This document shows positions 1 through 8,989 of a DNA stretch of 64,000 nt, piece by piece. Each line of letters opens with the position of its first letter. Position 1 is the stretch's first letter. The notes under the pieces are model-generated. The model was not told the origin of the DNA. It ran no database searches and saw nothing but the letters and a program-made list of their open reading frames with translations. The position numbers and the translations under genes were made by a program. The stretch is from Microbacteriaceae bacterium VKM Ac-2855 (GTDB lineage: Bacteria > Actinomycetota > Actinomycetes > Actinomycetales > Microbacteriaceae), in NCBI GenBank assembly GCA_013204985.1, contig JABMLG010000011.1:108232-172231 (forward strand), written 5' to 3'.

Positions 1-1408
1 AGTCGCCCTCGACGATGAAGATCTCGGAGAGCGAGGGATCCTTCGACTGGCAGTCCTTCAGCTTGCCCGGCATTCCGCCGCCCTCGAGTAGACCCTTGCG
101 TCGAGCGGTCTCACGGGCCTTGCGAGCGGCCATCCGCGCGGTCGCTGCTTGGATCGCCTTGCGGATGATGTCGCGGGCCTGCGCGGGGTTGCGGTCGAAC
201 CAGTCGGCCAACTGCTCGCTGGCGACCTTCTGCACGAAGGCCTTCGCCTCGGTGTTACCGAGCTTGGTCTTGGTCTGGCCCTCGAACTGCGGCTCACCGA
301 GCTTGATCGACACGACGGCCGTCAGACCCTCGCGGATGTCCTCGCCGGAGAGGTTGTCGTCCTTCTCCTTGAGCAGGTTGTTCGCTCGCGCGTACTTGTT
401 CACCAGGATGGTCAGAGCCGCACGGAAGCCTTCTTCGTGCGTGCCGCCCTCGTGCGTGTTGATCGTGTTCGCGTACGTGTGCACGCTCTCGGTGTAGGCC
501 GTGGTCCACTGCATCGCCACCTCGAGCGAGATGCGCCGCTCGGTGTCCTCCGACTCGAAGTCGATGATCTCGGTGTTGACGACCTCGGCCTTCTTCAACG
601 AGTTGATGTACTCGACGTAGTCGACCAGGCCCTTCTCGTACAGGAAGACGTCGGTGCGCGGGCCCTCGGTCTCGTCCGTACCCTCGCCCTCGTACTCGAC
701 CTCGTTCTCGTCGGTCAGGGCGATGCGCAGCCCCTTGTTGAGGAAGGCCATCTGCTGGAAACGCGCGCGCAGGGTCTCGTACTCGAACTCGACGGTCTCG
801 AAGATCTCCGCGTTCGGCCAGAACGTGATCGTGGTGCCGGTCTCGTCGCTCTCTTCATCCTTCGAGAGCGGCGCCACGGGAACGCCGTCGGAGAAGGTCT
901 CGCGCCAGACGTGCCCCTGCCGGCGTACCTCGACCTCGAGGGTGGTCGACAGGGCGTTGACCACGGAGGAGCCGACGCCGTGCAGACCGCCGGAGACGGC
1001 GTAGCCGCCGCCGCCGAACTTGCCGCCGGCGTGCAGAACCGTCAGCACGAGCTCGACCGTCGAGATGCCCTCCGTCGGGTGGATGTCGACCGGGATACCG
1101 CGGCCGTTGTCGTAGACGCGGACCCCGCCGTCCTTCAGCATCGTCACTTCGATGTTGTCGCAGTACCCCGCAAGGGCCTCGTCGACGGCGTTGTCGACGA
1201 TCTCGTAGACCAGGTGGTGCAGACCGCGCGGCCCCGTGGATCCGATGTACATGCCGGGGCGCTTGCGGACGGCCTCGAGGCCCTCGAGCACCTGGATCTG
1301 ACCGGCACCGTAATCGCCGGACGACTTCGCCATGCTTCCCTCGGGAAGGGTGCTCGAGGACTGATGGCCATCGGCTGCGGACACGGCTTCGTTCGGCTCG
1401 GATGTCAT
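1..1408 (-). CDS. gyrB: DNA gyrase subunit B, N-terminal part (runs off the left edge)
   Basis: ATPase subunit of type II topoisomerase that introduces negative supercoils. The visible 469 residues cover the GHKL ATPase domain (VDNAVDE about 70-76, DNGRGIP 99-105, GGLHGVG 139-145), the transducer domain, and the first residues of the TOPRIM domain, where the window cuts the gene at the VEGD of the EGDS motif. The start ATG at 1408 has a GAGGAGA site upstream; a second in-frame ATG (MAKSSGDYG) lies 25 codons later and is an alternative. It is the most downstream visible gene of the leftward origin cluster. Identification is certain; only the C-terminus is missing because of the window edge. 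Confidence 0.97.
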   Translation of the reverse strand, partial: MTSEPNEAVSAADGHQSSSTLPEGSMAKSSGDYGAGQIQVLEGLEAVRKRPGMYIGSTGPRGLHHLVYEIVDNAVDEALAGYCDNIEVTMLKDGGVRVYDNGRGIPVDIHPTEGISTVELVLTVLHAGGKFGGGGYAVSGGLHGVGSSVVNALSTTLEVEVRRQGHVWRETFSDGVPVAPLSKDEESDETGTTITFWPNAEIFETVEFEYETLRARFQQMAFLNKGLRIALTDENEVEYEGEGTDETEGPRTDVFLYEKGLVDYVEYINSLKKAEVVNTEIIDFESEDTERRISLEVAMQWTTAYTESVHTYANTINTHEGGTHEEGFRAALTILVNKYARANNLLKEKDDNLSGEDIREGLTAVVSIKLGEPQFEGQTKTKLGNTEAKAFVQKVASEQLADWFDRNPAQARDIIRKAIQAATARMAARKARETARRKGLLEGGGMPGKLKDCQSKDPSLSEIFIVEGD

Positions 1409-1575
1409 AGGTGTGGAGTTCTCCTCTGCAGGAACGCGACGCATGAGGATGCATCAGCTCGCCGCTCGTTCCAGATGTACTGCGACGCTCCATTCTACCG
1501 TGAAAGGGCCACGCGGCGAGGCGCTACGCGGCGATCTGCGAGCCGATTGCACCGCGGTTGACCGAAAATGTGTCC

Positions 1576-2079
1576 CTAGCCGTAGGTGTCGCGCGGACCA
1601 CGCCCTGGGATCGAGCGGGGGCCGCGTTTCCAGGTCGGGACGTCGGGTCCCTGAAAACGGATCGCGTCGATGCCCGCCTGCGGATGGTTCACGGCGATGT
1701 GGTTCATGATCTCGACACGCATCAGTCGGAGCTGGGTCGCCCAGGCCGTCGAGTCGCACGCCACCGTCAGTACGCCGTCGACCACGCCGAGCGGCTGCGA
1801 ATGCTTCGCGGTCTCCTCACCGGCGATCGCGGTCCACGATGAGATCAGATCAGACTGGGCGAGCGGGGCCGTCCAGCCCAGCGTGCTGGTGAGAGAGTCG
1901 AGCACGTCGCCGAGATCATGCGGATCGCGTCCGCGACCGAATGCACGGCCCGCTCCCGCCTCCTCCTTCGGAGCCGCCTGCTTGGAGCGACGGGGGGCGT
2001 CGCCGCCGAAGACCTGCTTGAGGTGGCGGTAGACCGAGGCGGCCTCCGATTCGGCGACCGGCTTGCGCTTGTCAGTCAT
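1576..2079 (-). CDS. DUF721 family protein (DciA-like) downstream of recF
   Basis: 167 residues. The start ATG at 2079 overlaps the recF stop by 8 bases, which implies translational coupling. The C-terminal half carries the DUF721 core (WTAIAGEETAKHSQPLGVVDG, then LTVACDSTAWATQLRLM), the domain shared with DciA, a helicase-loading factor found in many bacteria without DnaC. The N-terminus is a charged, low-complexity leader (K/E/A/G rich, about residues 1-55). In actinobacteria a gene of this family sits routinely between recF and gyrB, which fits here. A role in replication initiation is inferred from the DciA relationship, not shown by the sequence. Confidence 0.9.
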   Translation of the reverse strand: MTDKRKPVAESEAASVYRHLKQVFGGDAPRRSKQAAPKEEAGAGRAFGRGRDPHDLGDVLDSLTSTLGWTAPLAQSDLISSWTAIAGEETAKHSQPLGVVDGVLTVACDSTAWATQLRLMRVEIMNHIAVNHPQAGIDAIRFQGPDVPTWKRGPRSIPGRGPRDTYG

Positions 2080-3346
2080 CGTCCGACACCGGCGGGTGCG
2101 GAGCAACCGGCTCCGTGTCGACAGGCACCGTGTCGACCAGCTCCGTGTCGACAGGCACCGTGTCAGGCGTCTCCTCCGTCTCGATGACCCGGCCGGCCTC
2201 GATCCGCACGGTGTGAGCCGCGAGCGCAGAGGGCACGTCGTCGAAGACCGCTGCCGTGATGAGCACCTGCTCGTAGTCCGCGACGGTGAGCGCGAGACGC
2301 TCGCGGCGGCGGGCATCCAATTCGGCGAAGACGTCGTCGAGGATGAGGACCGGATCGCCGGTAGCCGAATCCCGTCGAAGCAGCTCGGCCGCCCCGATCT
2401 TGAGCGAGAGGGCGAACGACCAGCTCTCGCCGTGGCTGGCGTATCCCTTGGCCGGCAGGCCGTTCAATTCGAAGAGCACGTCGTCGCGATGCGGTCCGAC
2501 GAGCGAGATCCCCCGCTCGAGCTCCTTGCGTCGGACGGATGCGAGCGCCGCGCGGAACTCCACCGAAACGGTCTCGGGAGTCGACGCGGGCGCATCCGTC
2601 ACCGCGACGACCTCGGAACCGTATTCATCGTCCTCCTCGACCGCCCCCTCGATACTGAGCCGGGGTGTCAGAACGGGGTGCTGGTCGGCGCCGGCGACCG
2701 CCTCGTACGCTGCGCGGACCAACGGGCTCAATTCGGTGATCAGATGCGACCGGCTCAGGATGATCTCGGTGCCGAGTGCGACCAACCGCTCATCCCAGAT
2801 GTCGAGGGTGCTCAGCTTCGACGAGTCCTTGACGCCGGTGGCCCGCGCCGACTTCAGCAGGGTGTTGCGCTGACGCAGCGCGCGGTCGTAGTCGGATTGC
2901 ACCGCGCTCATCCGGGGCGATCGCAGCACGATGAGCTGGTCGAAGAACCGTCGGCGAGCCGAGGGGTCTCCGCGGATGAGCAGCAGATCCTCTGGAGCGA
3001 AAAGGACCGAGGAGAAGTAGCGCGGCAGTTCGCGGGGTTTGATGCCGCCGCGGTTGATCTGCGCCCGATTGGGTGAGGAGCGGTTGATCTGCACTTCGGC
3101 TAGCAGTTCGCGGTCGCCGTTGCGCAGGCGAGCGCGGATGACCGCCGCGTCGCGACCGGCGCGGATCATCGCCTGATCGCTCGAGACGCGATGCGAGCCG
3201 AGCGTGGAGAGGTAGCCCAGGGATTCGACCAGATTCGTCTTGCCCTGACCGTTGCGGCCGACGAACAGGTTCGGCCCTGGCACGAGAGCGATGTCGGCGC
3301 TCTCGTAGTTGCGGAAGTCGGTGAGCGCGAGCTGCGTGACGTGCAT
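2072..3346 (-). CDS. recF: DNA replication and repair protein RecF
   Basis: 424-residue SMC-like ATPase that helps load RecA at single-strand gaps. Walker A GRNGQGKT is at residues 30-37 and the Walker B region LILDDVFAELD is near 334-344, with the usual RecF core between. The protein is somewhat longer than typical because of an acidic C-terminal tail of about 30 residues that contains a 10-residue duplication (DTVPVDTE twice). The start ATG at 3346 is the natural one, giving MHVTQLALTDFRNY. It lies between gnd and the DUF721 gene in the conserved origin order and overlaps the latter by 8 bases. Confidence 0.97.
   Translation of the reverse strand: MHVTQLALTDFRNYESADIALVPGPNLFVGRNGQGKTNLVESLGYLSTLGSHRVSSDQAMIRAGRDAAVIRARLRNGDRELLAEVQINRSSPNRAQINRGGIKPRELPRYFSSVLFAPEDLLLIRGDPSARRRFFDQLIVLRSPRMSAVQSDYDRALRQRNTLLKSARATGVKDSSKLSTLDIWDERLVALGTEIILSRSHLITELSPLVRAAYEAVAGADQHPVLTPRLSIEGAVEEDDEYGSEVVAVTDAPASTPETVSVEFRAALASVRRKELERGISLVGPHRDDVLFELNGLPAKGYASHGESWSFALSLKIGAAELLRRDSATGDPVLILDDVFAELDARRRERLALTVADYEQVLITAAVFDDVPSALAAHTVRIEAGRVIETEETPDTVPVDTELVDTVPVDTEPVAPHPPVSDDD
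2111..2164. repeat. Two-copy 30-bp tandem repeat coding the RecF tail
   Basis: A 24-base block (2111-2134) recurs exactly at 2141-2164, giving a 30-bp period in frame. It encodes the duplicated acidic tail segment of RecF and therefore changes length by 10 residues per unit. Confidence 0.8.
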
Positions 3347-3392
3347 CCGCGCCTCCCTTCTCCACTCCGCCGACCCCGCCCCCGCGGGTCGA

Positions 3393-3451
3393 GGGGTTGC
3401 CGATTCTTTGACGCGGCCGTCTTCGGCCGTGTCAAAGAATCGGCAAACCCC
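3393..3451. repeat. Long hairpin, copy 1 of the GGTTGCC..TTCTTTGACGC family
   Basis: Intergenic inverted repeat between gnd and recF: arms of about 27 bases (3393-3419 and 3424-3451) with one mismatch, one indel and a 4-base loop. The left arm contains GGTTGCCGATTCTTTGACGC. A second hairpin with nearly the same 20-base core lies at 43753-43831, so this is a dispersed element rather than an ordinary terminator. It is about 60 bases after the gnd stop and could still end gnd transcripts. Confidence 0.75.
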
Positions 3452-3513
3452 GAGTACCCGCGCGGAACGACACGCGCGCAGCGCCGTGTCGCGGGTTCAG
3501 CTCTCAGACGAGG

Positions 3514-4401
3514 CTAATCGACAGCCTTGACCGAGTGCCCACCGAACTGGTTGCGCAGAGCGGCGACGGCCTTCATAGCCGGCGAATCCTCTTGACGCGA
3601 AACGAAGCGCGCGAAGATCGATGCCGAGATGGTCGGCACCGGCACGGCGTTCGCGATGGCCTCTTCGATGGTCCAGCGGCCCTCGCCCGAGTCCTGCACA
3701 TAGCCCTCGATGTGCTCGAACTCCGGGTCCTGCTCGAGCGCGCGGACCAGCAGGTCGAGCAGCCAGGAGCGCACGACGGTGCCCTTCTGCCAGGCCTTGA
3801 AGGTGCCGGTGACGTCCTTGATGATGTCCTTACGGGTGTCGAGCAGCTCGTAGCCCTCGGCGTACGCCTGCATCAGCGCGTACTCGATGCCGTTGTGCAC
3901 CATCTTCGCGTAGTGCCCGGCGCCGACCTCGCCCACGTGCACGAAGCCCTCCGCGCGGTCGCCCTCGGGACGCAACGCGTCGAACACAGGCATCGCGTAC
4001 TCGACGAGCTCCGCGGGGCCACCGACCATCAGTCCGTAGCCGTTCTCCAGGCCCCAGACTCCGCCCGAGACGCCGGCGTCGATGTAGTGGATGCCCTTCG
4101 GCTTGAGGAGCGCGTCGTGCTTGAAGTCCTCGGTGAAGCGGGAGTTGCCTCCGTCGATGATGAGGTCGCCCTCGCTGAGCTTCTCGGAGAGCTCGGTCAC
4201 GACGCTGTCGGTGATCGGGCCGGCCGGAACCATGATCCAGACGATGCGAGGGGCGGGGAGCGCGGCGATCATCTCATCGATGGAGGCGGCGTCCGAGACG
4301 TCGGGATTGCGGTCGTAACCGGTGACCTCGACTCCCTTGCTGCGGAGCCGCGAGCGCATGTTGTCGCCCATCTTGCCGAGTCCGACGAGTCCGATGTGCA
4401 T
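3514..4401 (-). CDS. gnd: 6-phosphogluconate dehydrogenase, decarboxylating (short GndA-like form)
   Basis: 295 residues. Converts 6-phosphogluconate to ribulose 5-phosphate in the pentose phosphate pathway. The N-terminal Rossmann motif is MHIGLVGLGKMGDN, the substrate-binding stretch GVSGGVWGLENG is near 123-134, and KMVHNGIEYALMQAYAEGYE holds the catalytic lysine and asparagine. The length matches the short (about 300 aa) form rather than the 470-aa form. The start at 4401 has GGAAGG seven bases upstream. The gene between dnaN and recF is the usual actinobacterial arrangement. Confidence 0.95.
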   Translation of the reverse strand: MHIGLVGLGKMGDNMRSRLRSKGVEVTGYDRNPDVSDAASIDEMIAALPAPRIVWIMVPAGPITDSVVTELSEKLSEGDLIIDGGNSRFTEDFKHDALLKPKGIHYIDAGVSGGVWGLENGYGLMVGGPAELVEYAMPVFDALRPEGDRAEGFVHVGEVGAGHYAKMVHNGIEYALMQAYAEGYELLDTRKDIIKDVTGTFKAWQKGTVVRSWLLDLLVRALEQDPEFEHIEGYVQDSGEGRWTIEEAIANAVPVPTISASIFARFVSRQEDSPAMKAVAALRNQFGGHSVKAVD

Positions 4402-4516
4402 GGTGAACCTTCCGTGGAGGGATTGGCCGGCGGGCGAGCGCTCGTCGGGAGCGGTGAGTCGCGGCGCTGCGAAGGGGATGGATGCAGGGACGGGACGGCG
4501 CCCCCGAGGGGAACGG

Positions 4517-5668
4517 TCAGCGCAGCAGCAGGTTCGGCTGCAGCAGGTAGCGGTAGCTGTCGTTGCCGGGCTGCTCGCGCGAGGTCTGCGCGGTGATCAG
4601 CACCGGGCCGGGCTTGTTGGGGTTGTCGGTTTTCGTGAACGCGATGCGCACGAACTCGGAGTGCACGGCTGCGAGACCATCGAGCAGGAACTGCGGCTTC
4701 AGCGAAACGATCATGTCTCCGCCGGTGACGATCGCGTCGATCGCCTCGGAGGCCTGAGCCTGCTCGGAGCCGATCGCCTCGAGATTGAGACCGTCCTGCG
4801 TGAACGTGAACCGCAGGGCCGCCTCGCGCTCGAGCACGAGGGAGACGCGGCGCGTGGCCTCGATCAGATCGCTGGTCGACATCACCGCGTAGTTCTCGAC
4901 ATTCTGGGGGAAGAGGCGCTTCACGGGCGGGAAGTTGCCCTTGATCAGCAGCGACGTGACCGTCTTCTTGTCGGCGGTGAATGCGATGAGTTCGCGCTCG
5001 TCGCGGTTGGTGATCGCGATCGAGACCGTGCCGGAGTGGCCGAACGTCTTGCCGACCTCCTGCAGGGTGCGCGCCGGTACGAGCGCGGTGAGCGGCTCGG
5101 TGGGCGCGGCGTTGTCGCCGTTGTCCCAGTCGATCTCGCGCACGGCGACGCGGTAGCGGTCTGTCGCGACGAGCCCGATCGTGTTCTCGGTGACCTCGAG
5201 CTGCACGCCGGTGATCACGGGCGTGACGTCGTCGCGCGAAGCGGCGACGGCGACCTGCGAGATCGCCGCGGAGAACGCGTCCGCCGGAACGAGACCGGTC
5301 GAGGCATCGATCTCGGGGATGCTCGGGTATTCCTCGACAGGCATCTGCAGCAACGTGAAGTGCGCGGATCCGCAGGACACGGTCACCCGCGACTCCTCCG
5401 TCGCCACGCGCACAGGTGCGTTCGGGAGCCGCGAGGAGATGTCGGCCAGCAGCCGGCCGGAGACGAGGACGGTGCCGGTTTCTTCGACGTCAGCGGCGAT
5501 CTGCGTCTGCGCCGAGACCTCGTAGTCGAACGATGAGAGCGTCAGGCCTTCACTGGTCGCCTCGATCAGCACGCCCGAGAGGATCGGCAGCGTGGTGCGC
5601 TGCGGGAGGAGCTTCACCGCGAAGGAGACGGCCTCACTGAACACATCTCGATTGGCTTGGAACCTCAC
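4517..5668 (-). CDS. dnaN: DNA polymerase III beta subunit (sliding clamp)
   Basis: 383 residues, normal for the clamp. Forms the ring that tethers replicative polymerase to DNA. The reading frame is open 65 codons further upstream, but those residues are not clamp-like. I chose GTG at 5668, which gives the typical N-terminus VRFQANRDVFSEAV and has AGGGG about nine bases before it. The C-terminus RYLLQPNLLLR is close to the conserved clamp ending that follows the last clamp domain (MPMRL-type pocket region). It is the first gene after the origin on the leftward side, with gnd and recF following. Confidence 0.96.
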   Translation of the reverse strand: MRFQANRDVFSEAVSFAVKLLPQRTTLPILSGVLIEATSEGLTLSSFDYEVSAQTQIAADVEETGTVLVSGRLLADISSRLPNAPVRVATEESRVTVSCGSAHFTLLQMPVEEYPSIPEIDASTGLVPADAFSAAISQVAVAASRDDVTPVITGVQLEVTENTIGLVATDRYRVAVREIDWDNGDNAAPTEPLTALVPARTLQEVGKTFGHSGTVSIAITNRDERELIAFTADKKTVTSLLIKGNFPPVKRLFPQNVENYAVMSTSDLIEATRRVSLVLEREAALRFTFTQDGLNLEAIGSEQAQASEAIDAIVTGGDMIVSLKPQFLLDGLAAVHSEFVRIAFTKTDNPNKPGPVLITAQTSREQPGNDSYRYLLQPNLLLR

Positions 5669-6156
5669 GCGGACACCCCTGACGTAGTGCAGACACAGAC
5701 AGGTGCCCATGCTACTCGCCCGCTGGATTCGTGTCGTTCGGTGCGCCTTTGGCGCCGGGACGATCGAGCCCTGCACACAAGGTTGTCGGCCGGATGTCAT
5801 TCCAGAGAGATCTTGGTTAACAGTGTTAACGCCTGTGGAAACTGTGGAAAGCGCCGCTAACACCTACTCCCGACTGGGAACCACAACCGTGTGATCTGTG
5901 GAGGGGCTGTCGGATCGTCGGTGGAGGCGCTGTGGAGAGATTCCGGGGCGAGAGCCCGACTCCACAGCTGCCGTGGATCCGCTCACACCGTCGAGCCGGT
6001 TGTCCACAGTTATCCACAGGTTGTGCACACGTGTGGAAATCGACCGAAAACATTTCCCGGCGCGCAAATGAATCGTTTCATTCGGAAGTCCGCGTGCACC
6101 GACATGGCCGACGGCGGGGCAGTGACGAGAGACGAGGAGGAGAGGGAGCGCCGTTG
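5669..6156. other. oriC: Replication origin region (oriC) between dnaA and dnaN
   Basis: 488 bp without a gene. It holds a dense group of DnaA-box-like nonamers: TTGTCCACA at 6000-6008, a perfect TTATCCACA at 6010-6018 and TTGTGCACA at 6021-6029, plus many TGTGGA or TCCACA half matches on both strands from 5830 to 6040. A relatively AT-rich patch with two GTTAAC palindromes at 5815-5830 is a candidate unwinding element. Gene orientation diverges around this segment, as expected at an origin. The dnaN promoter must also lie here. Confidence 0.85.
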
Positions 6157-7581
6157 TCAGCGGTTCTGCTTGATGCGGGTGGTCAACTCGGTGACCTGGT
6201 TGTAGATGGAGCGACGTTCCTTCATCAGCTCCGAGATCTTCTTGTTCGCGTACATCACGGTGGTGTGGTCGCGATTACCGAAGAGCTGGCCGATCTTCGG
6301 CAGCGACAGGTTCGTCAGCTCGCGGCACAGGTACATCGCGATCTGTCGGGCGGTGGCCACGGCCTGCGAGCGGGAGGAGCCGTAGAGATCGTCCACGGTG
6401 AGCTTGAAGTAGTCGGCCGTGTGATTGATGATGTCCACCGGCGAGATGACGTTGTCCTCGTCCAGGGTGATCAGATCCTTCAGGACCGTCTGCACCAGGG
6501 TCATGTCGACCGGCGTGCGGTTCAGGCTCGCGAAGGCGGTCACACGGATGAGCGTGCCCTCGAGCTCGCGGATGTTGCTGGAGACCTTCGAGGCCATGAA
6601 CTCGAGGATGTCGTCCGGCACGTGCAGCTTCTCGCTGACGGCCTTCTTGCGGAGGATCGCGATACGCGTCTCGAGGTCGGGGGCCTGGACATCCGTGATC
6701 AGTCCCCACTCGAAGCGGGAGCGCATCCGATCTTCGAAGCCGGTGAGTGCCTTCGGCGGCAGGTCGGACGTGATCACGACCTGCTTGTTGTGATCGTGCA
6801 GGGTGTTGAAGGTGTGGAAGAACGCCTCCTGCGTCTCCGCCTTGCCCTGCAGGAACTGGATGTCGTCGATCAGAAGGATGTCGATGTTGCGGTAGCGCGA
6901 CTGGAACGCGGATCCGCGGTTGTTGGCGATCGAATTGATGAAGTCGTTGGTGAACTCTTCGCTCGATACGTAGCGAACGCGGATGCCCGGGTACAGGCTC
7001 ATCGCGTAGTGGCCGATCGCGTGCAGGAGGTGCGTCTTGCCCAGGCCCGAGTCGCCGTAGACGAAGAGCGGGTTGTAGGCCTTCGCCGGCGCCTCCGCGA
7101 CAGCGACGGCGGCGGCGTGCGCGAAACGATTGGAGCCGCCGATGACGAAGTTGTCGAAGTTGTACTTGGGGTTCAGCCGGGTGTCGTTCGCCGGCCCGGG
7201 CTGGACATCCTCGACGGCACGCACCGGCGACGTGAGGCCCTGCTGCACCAGGCCGGCGTCGATGTAACTCGCCTGCTCGATGGGCTGCGGCACCGAGGTG
7301 GGCTCGAGTTCGATGTCGGGGTTCACCACGATGGCGAAGGTGGCGACCCCGAGGCGATCGTCGAGGGAGCCGATCGCGTTCAGGAGCGGAACGCGAACGC
7401 GCTGCTCGAGCATCCCGCGCGTGAACTCGTTCGGCACCTCGAGATAGAAGGTGCCGGCCATGATCCCCTTGGGCTCGACCAGGGAGACGAAGCCGTACAA
7501 CGGCGCCGTGATCCGCTCATCCTGGGAGAGTGCACCGAGGACGGCGTTCCATGCGTCCGTGATGGACGTCTCGTCTGCCAT
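6157..7581 (-). CDS. dnaA: Chromosomal replication initiator DnaA
   Basis: 474 residues from the ATG at 7581 (MADETSITDAWNAVLG), which matches the usual actinobacterial start; the frame stays open 12 more codons to an ATG at 7617. Domain I is residues 1-85, a linker follows to about 140, AAA+ Walker A GDSGLGKT is at 176-183 and Walker B LLIDD at 236-240, and the domain IV DNA-binding signature GNRDHTTVMYA is near 435-445. It binds the boxes in the adjacent origin and opens DNA. It points away from rpmH; the 474-bp gap upstream holds its promoter. Confidence 0.97.
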   Translation of the reverse strand: MADETSITDAWNAVLGALSQDERITAPLYGFVSLVEPKGIMAGTFYLEVPNEFTRGMLEQRVRVPLLNAIGSLDDRLGVATFAIVVNPDIELEPTSVPQPIEQASYIDAGLVQQGLTSPVRAVEDVQPGPANDTRLNPKYNFDNFVIGGSNRFAHAAAVAVAEAPAKAYNPLFVYGDSGLGKTHLLHAIGHYAMSLYPGIRVRYVSSEEFTNDFINSIANNRGSAFQSRYRNIDILLIDDIQFLQGKAETQEAFFHTFNTLHDHNKQVVITSDLPPKALTGFEDRMRSRFEWGLITDVQAPDLETRIAILRKKAVSEKLHVPDDILEFMASKVSSNIRELEGTLIRVTAFASLNRTPVDMTLVQTVLKDLITLDEDNVISPVDIINHTADYFKLTVDDLYGSSRSQAVATARQIAMYLCRELTNLSLPKIGQLFGNRDHTTVMYANKKISELMKERRSIYNQVTELTTRIKQNR

Positions 7582-8055
7582 TTCTCCCCAGTTCTCCGGT
7601 CGTCGTTCGACGCGCATGCGATGACTCGCCGCGCCCGAACGTCGGCGATCCCGACGCCCGCCTCACCGTCTGCCGATCGGCAGGTTCTCCACACTTCCAT
7701 CCACAGCCAGGGCGCGTTGCCCGCGTTCACGGGGAGGACGGCCGCTCCCGACCTGGGGATAACTCCGGCTCATCACGGTAACGAACGATGCCGACGGAGA
7801 CCAAATTCACCACAGCCCTACCCGCGTGTCAATGCGGGGTCGCCGCTTCGATGTGTGCACAATCGAGGTTTGGCCGTCTCGGCATTTGACGCTCAGGCGT
7901 GGAGGCCGTAGATTTAGGCAGTTGACGCCTGCCCAGGCCACTACGGAACTGGGCTCACACCCCCATCTTTCCGGGCTGGTTCGTGCGCGTCCTCTCACCC
8001 GGGAGGAACGTTCACGGTCGAAAGCGCCGCGGAATACGTAAGTGGAGAAGAAGCT
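7582..8055. promoter_or_regulatory. Divergent dnaA / rpmH promoter region
   Basis: 474 bp without a gene between the divergent dnaA and rpmH starts. It contains further DnaA-box-like words (TTCTCCACA near 7683 and TCCATCCACAG near 7694, GGGGATAAC near 7753), consistent with DnaA autoregulation. A GAGAAG purine stretch just before rpmH serves as its ribosome binding site. No clear -35/-10 pair can be assigned with confidence. Confidence 0.5.
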
Positions 8056-8193
8056 ATGAGCAAGAGAACCTTTCAGCCGAACAACCGTCGTCGCGCCAAG
8101 GTGCACGGCTTCCGCCTGCGCATGCGCACCCGTGCGGGCCGCGCGATCCTGAGCGCGCGTCGCGCCAAGGGTCGCACCGAGCTCTCGGCCTAA
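8056..8193 (+). CDS. rpmH: 50S ribosomal protein L34
   Basis: 45 residues, the normal size for L34, too short for a simple length filter. The sequence [20 protein letters not shown] followed by [20 protein letters not shown] is the standard L34 signature. GGAGAAGAAG lies just upstream of the ATG. It is the first gene of the rightward rpmH-rnpA-yidD-yidC-khpB-rsmG series, the universal order next to dnaA. Confidence 0.98.
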   Translation: MSKRTFQPNNRRRAKVHGFRLRMRTRAGRAILSARRAKGRTELSA

Positions 8194-8216
8194 GCGGCCT
8201 CGGTTCCCGTCGATCG

Positions 8217-8576
8217 GTGCTGGCTAGAGCCAACCGCATCACTCTCGGTGACGATTATCGGAACGTCGTACGTCGCGGTGTGCGGTCCACAGGACCGCAC
8301 ACCGTCTCGTATGTCCGGAGATCGGATGCTGACGCGCCTGCACGATTCGGATTCATCGTCGCCAAGACGGTGGGTAAGGCCGTGACGCGCAACACCGTTC
8401 GTCGTCGGCTCAAGGCGATCGCTCACGACCTGCTCGCCGACACCGCCCCCGGAACCGACGTGGTGATCCGTGCTCTGCCGGGGATCGTCGACGCGGCGTG
8501 GCCCGAACTCCACAACGAGATCCGTACGGCCATGGCCAGAACCGCACGCCCACCGAGGAACGGTCGCTCTCGATGA
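8217..8576 (+). CDS. rnpA: Ribonuclease P protein component
   Basis: 119 residues. Protein cofactor of RNase P, which matures tRNA 5' ends. Starts at GTG 8217 (VLARANRITLGDDYRNVVRR), the usual RnpA N-terminus; it lies 23 bases after rpmH. The RNA-binding signature TRNTVRRRLKAIAHD is near residues 57-71, and FGFIVAKTVGKAV precedes it. The stop overlaps the yidD start (ATGA at 8573-8576), indicating translational coupling. Confidence 0.96.
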   Translation: MLARANRITLGDDYRNVVRRGVRSTGPHTVSYVRRSDADAPARFGFIVAKTVGKAVTRNTVRRRLKAIAHDLLADTAPGTDVVIRALPGIVDAAWPELHNEIRTAMARTARPPRNGRSR

Positions 8577-8980
8577 CGGTCGTCGCCGCACCGGGCCGAG
8601 GAACGTTCTTCTCCGTGCGAACGGCGGCTCGCGTGGGCTGGTTCCTGCTCCTGCTGCCGCGCAATCTCGGCGTCCTGCTGCTGCGCGTCTACCGCGCGGT
8701 GATCTCACCGCTCTACGGCGACGTCTGTCGCTACTACCCGTCGTGCTCGGCGTACGCCCTTCAGGCGGTACAGATGCACGGACTGCTTCCCGGTAGTGTC
8801 CTCGCGGCGCGCCGGCTTCTCCGCTGCCACCCCTGGGCGGCGGGTGGGATCGACGACGTACCGGCGTCGACCCGCCTGCGCTGGCCCCATCTCGGCCGAA
8901 ACACACAGACCGGCCATCGGCCGAGTTACGCGGTGACGCGGTTCGGCTTCGTCGTCGTCGACAGCCCTCGAAAGGACTGA
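8573..8980 (+). CDS. yidD: Membrane protein insertion efficiency factor YidD
   Basis: 135 residues. Assists YidC-dependent insertion of membrane proteins. The diagnostic core YRAVISPLYG, CRYYPSCSAYALQA and RRLLRCHPW is present, with its conserved cysteines. An N-terminal hydrophobic/amphipathic segment (VGWFLLLLPRNLGVLLL) suits membrane association. The ATG at 8573 is chosen because it overlaps the rnpA stop by four bases. A C-terminal extension of about 35 residues after GGIDDVP is longer than in the minimal family and has no recognised motif. Confidence 0.94.
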   Translation: MTVVAAPGRGTFFSVRTAARVGWFLLLLPRNLGVLLLRVYRAVISPLYGDVCRYYPSCSAYALQAVQMHGLLPGSVLAARRLLRCHPWAAGGIDDVPASTRLRWPHLGRNTQTGHRPSYAVTRFGFVVVDSPRKD

Positions 8981-8989
8981 CCTCACCCC

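Noticed and set aside
149..1561. Plus-strand frame of 470 codons opposite gyrB
   Set aside because: It is the antisense shadow of gyrB; composition is D/V/L/R/G-rich, typical of high-GC antisense frames, and it matches no family.
5932..7911. Plus-strand frame of 659 codons opposite dnaA and oriC
   Set aside because: Runs across the origin and antisense to dnaA; no ribosome binding site and no family pattern. The true gene is dnaA on the minus strand.
7582..8055. Search for tRNA or other structured RNA genes in the dnaA-rpmH gap and elsewhere
   Set aside because: No cloverleaf or rRNA-like sequence was found by eye anywhere in the window; a covariance-model search would be needed to exclude short RNAs.
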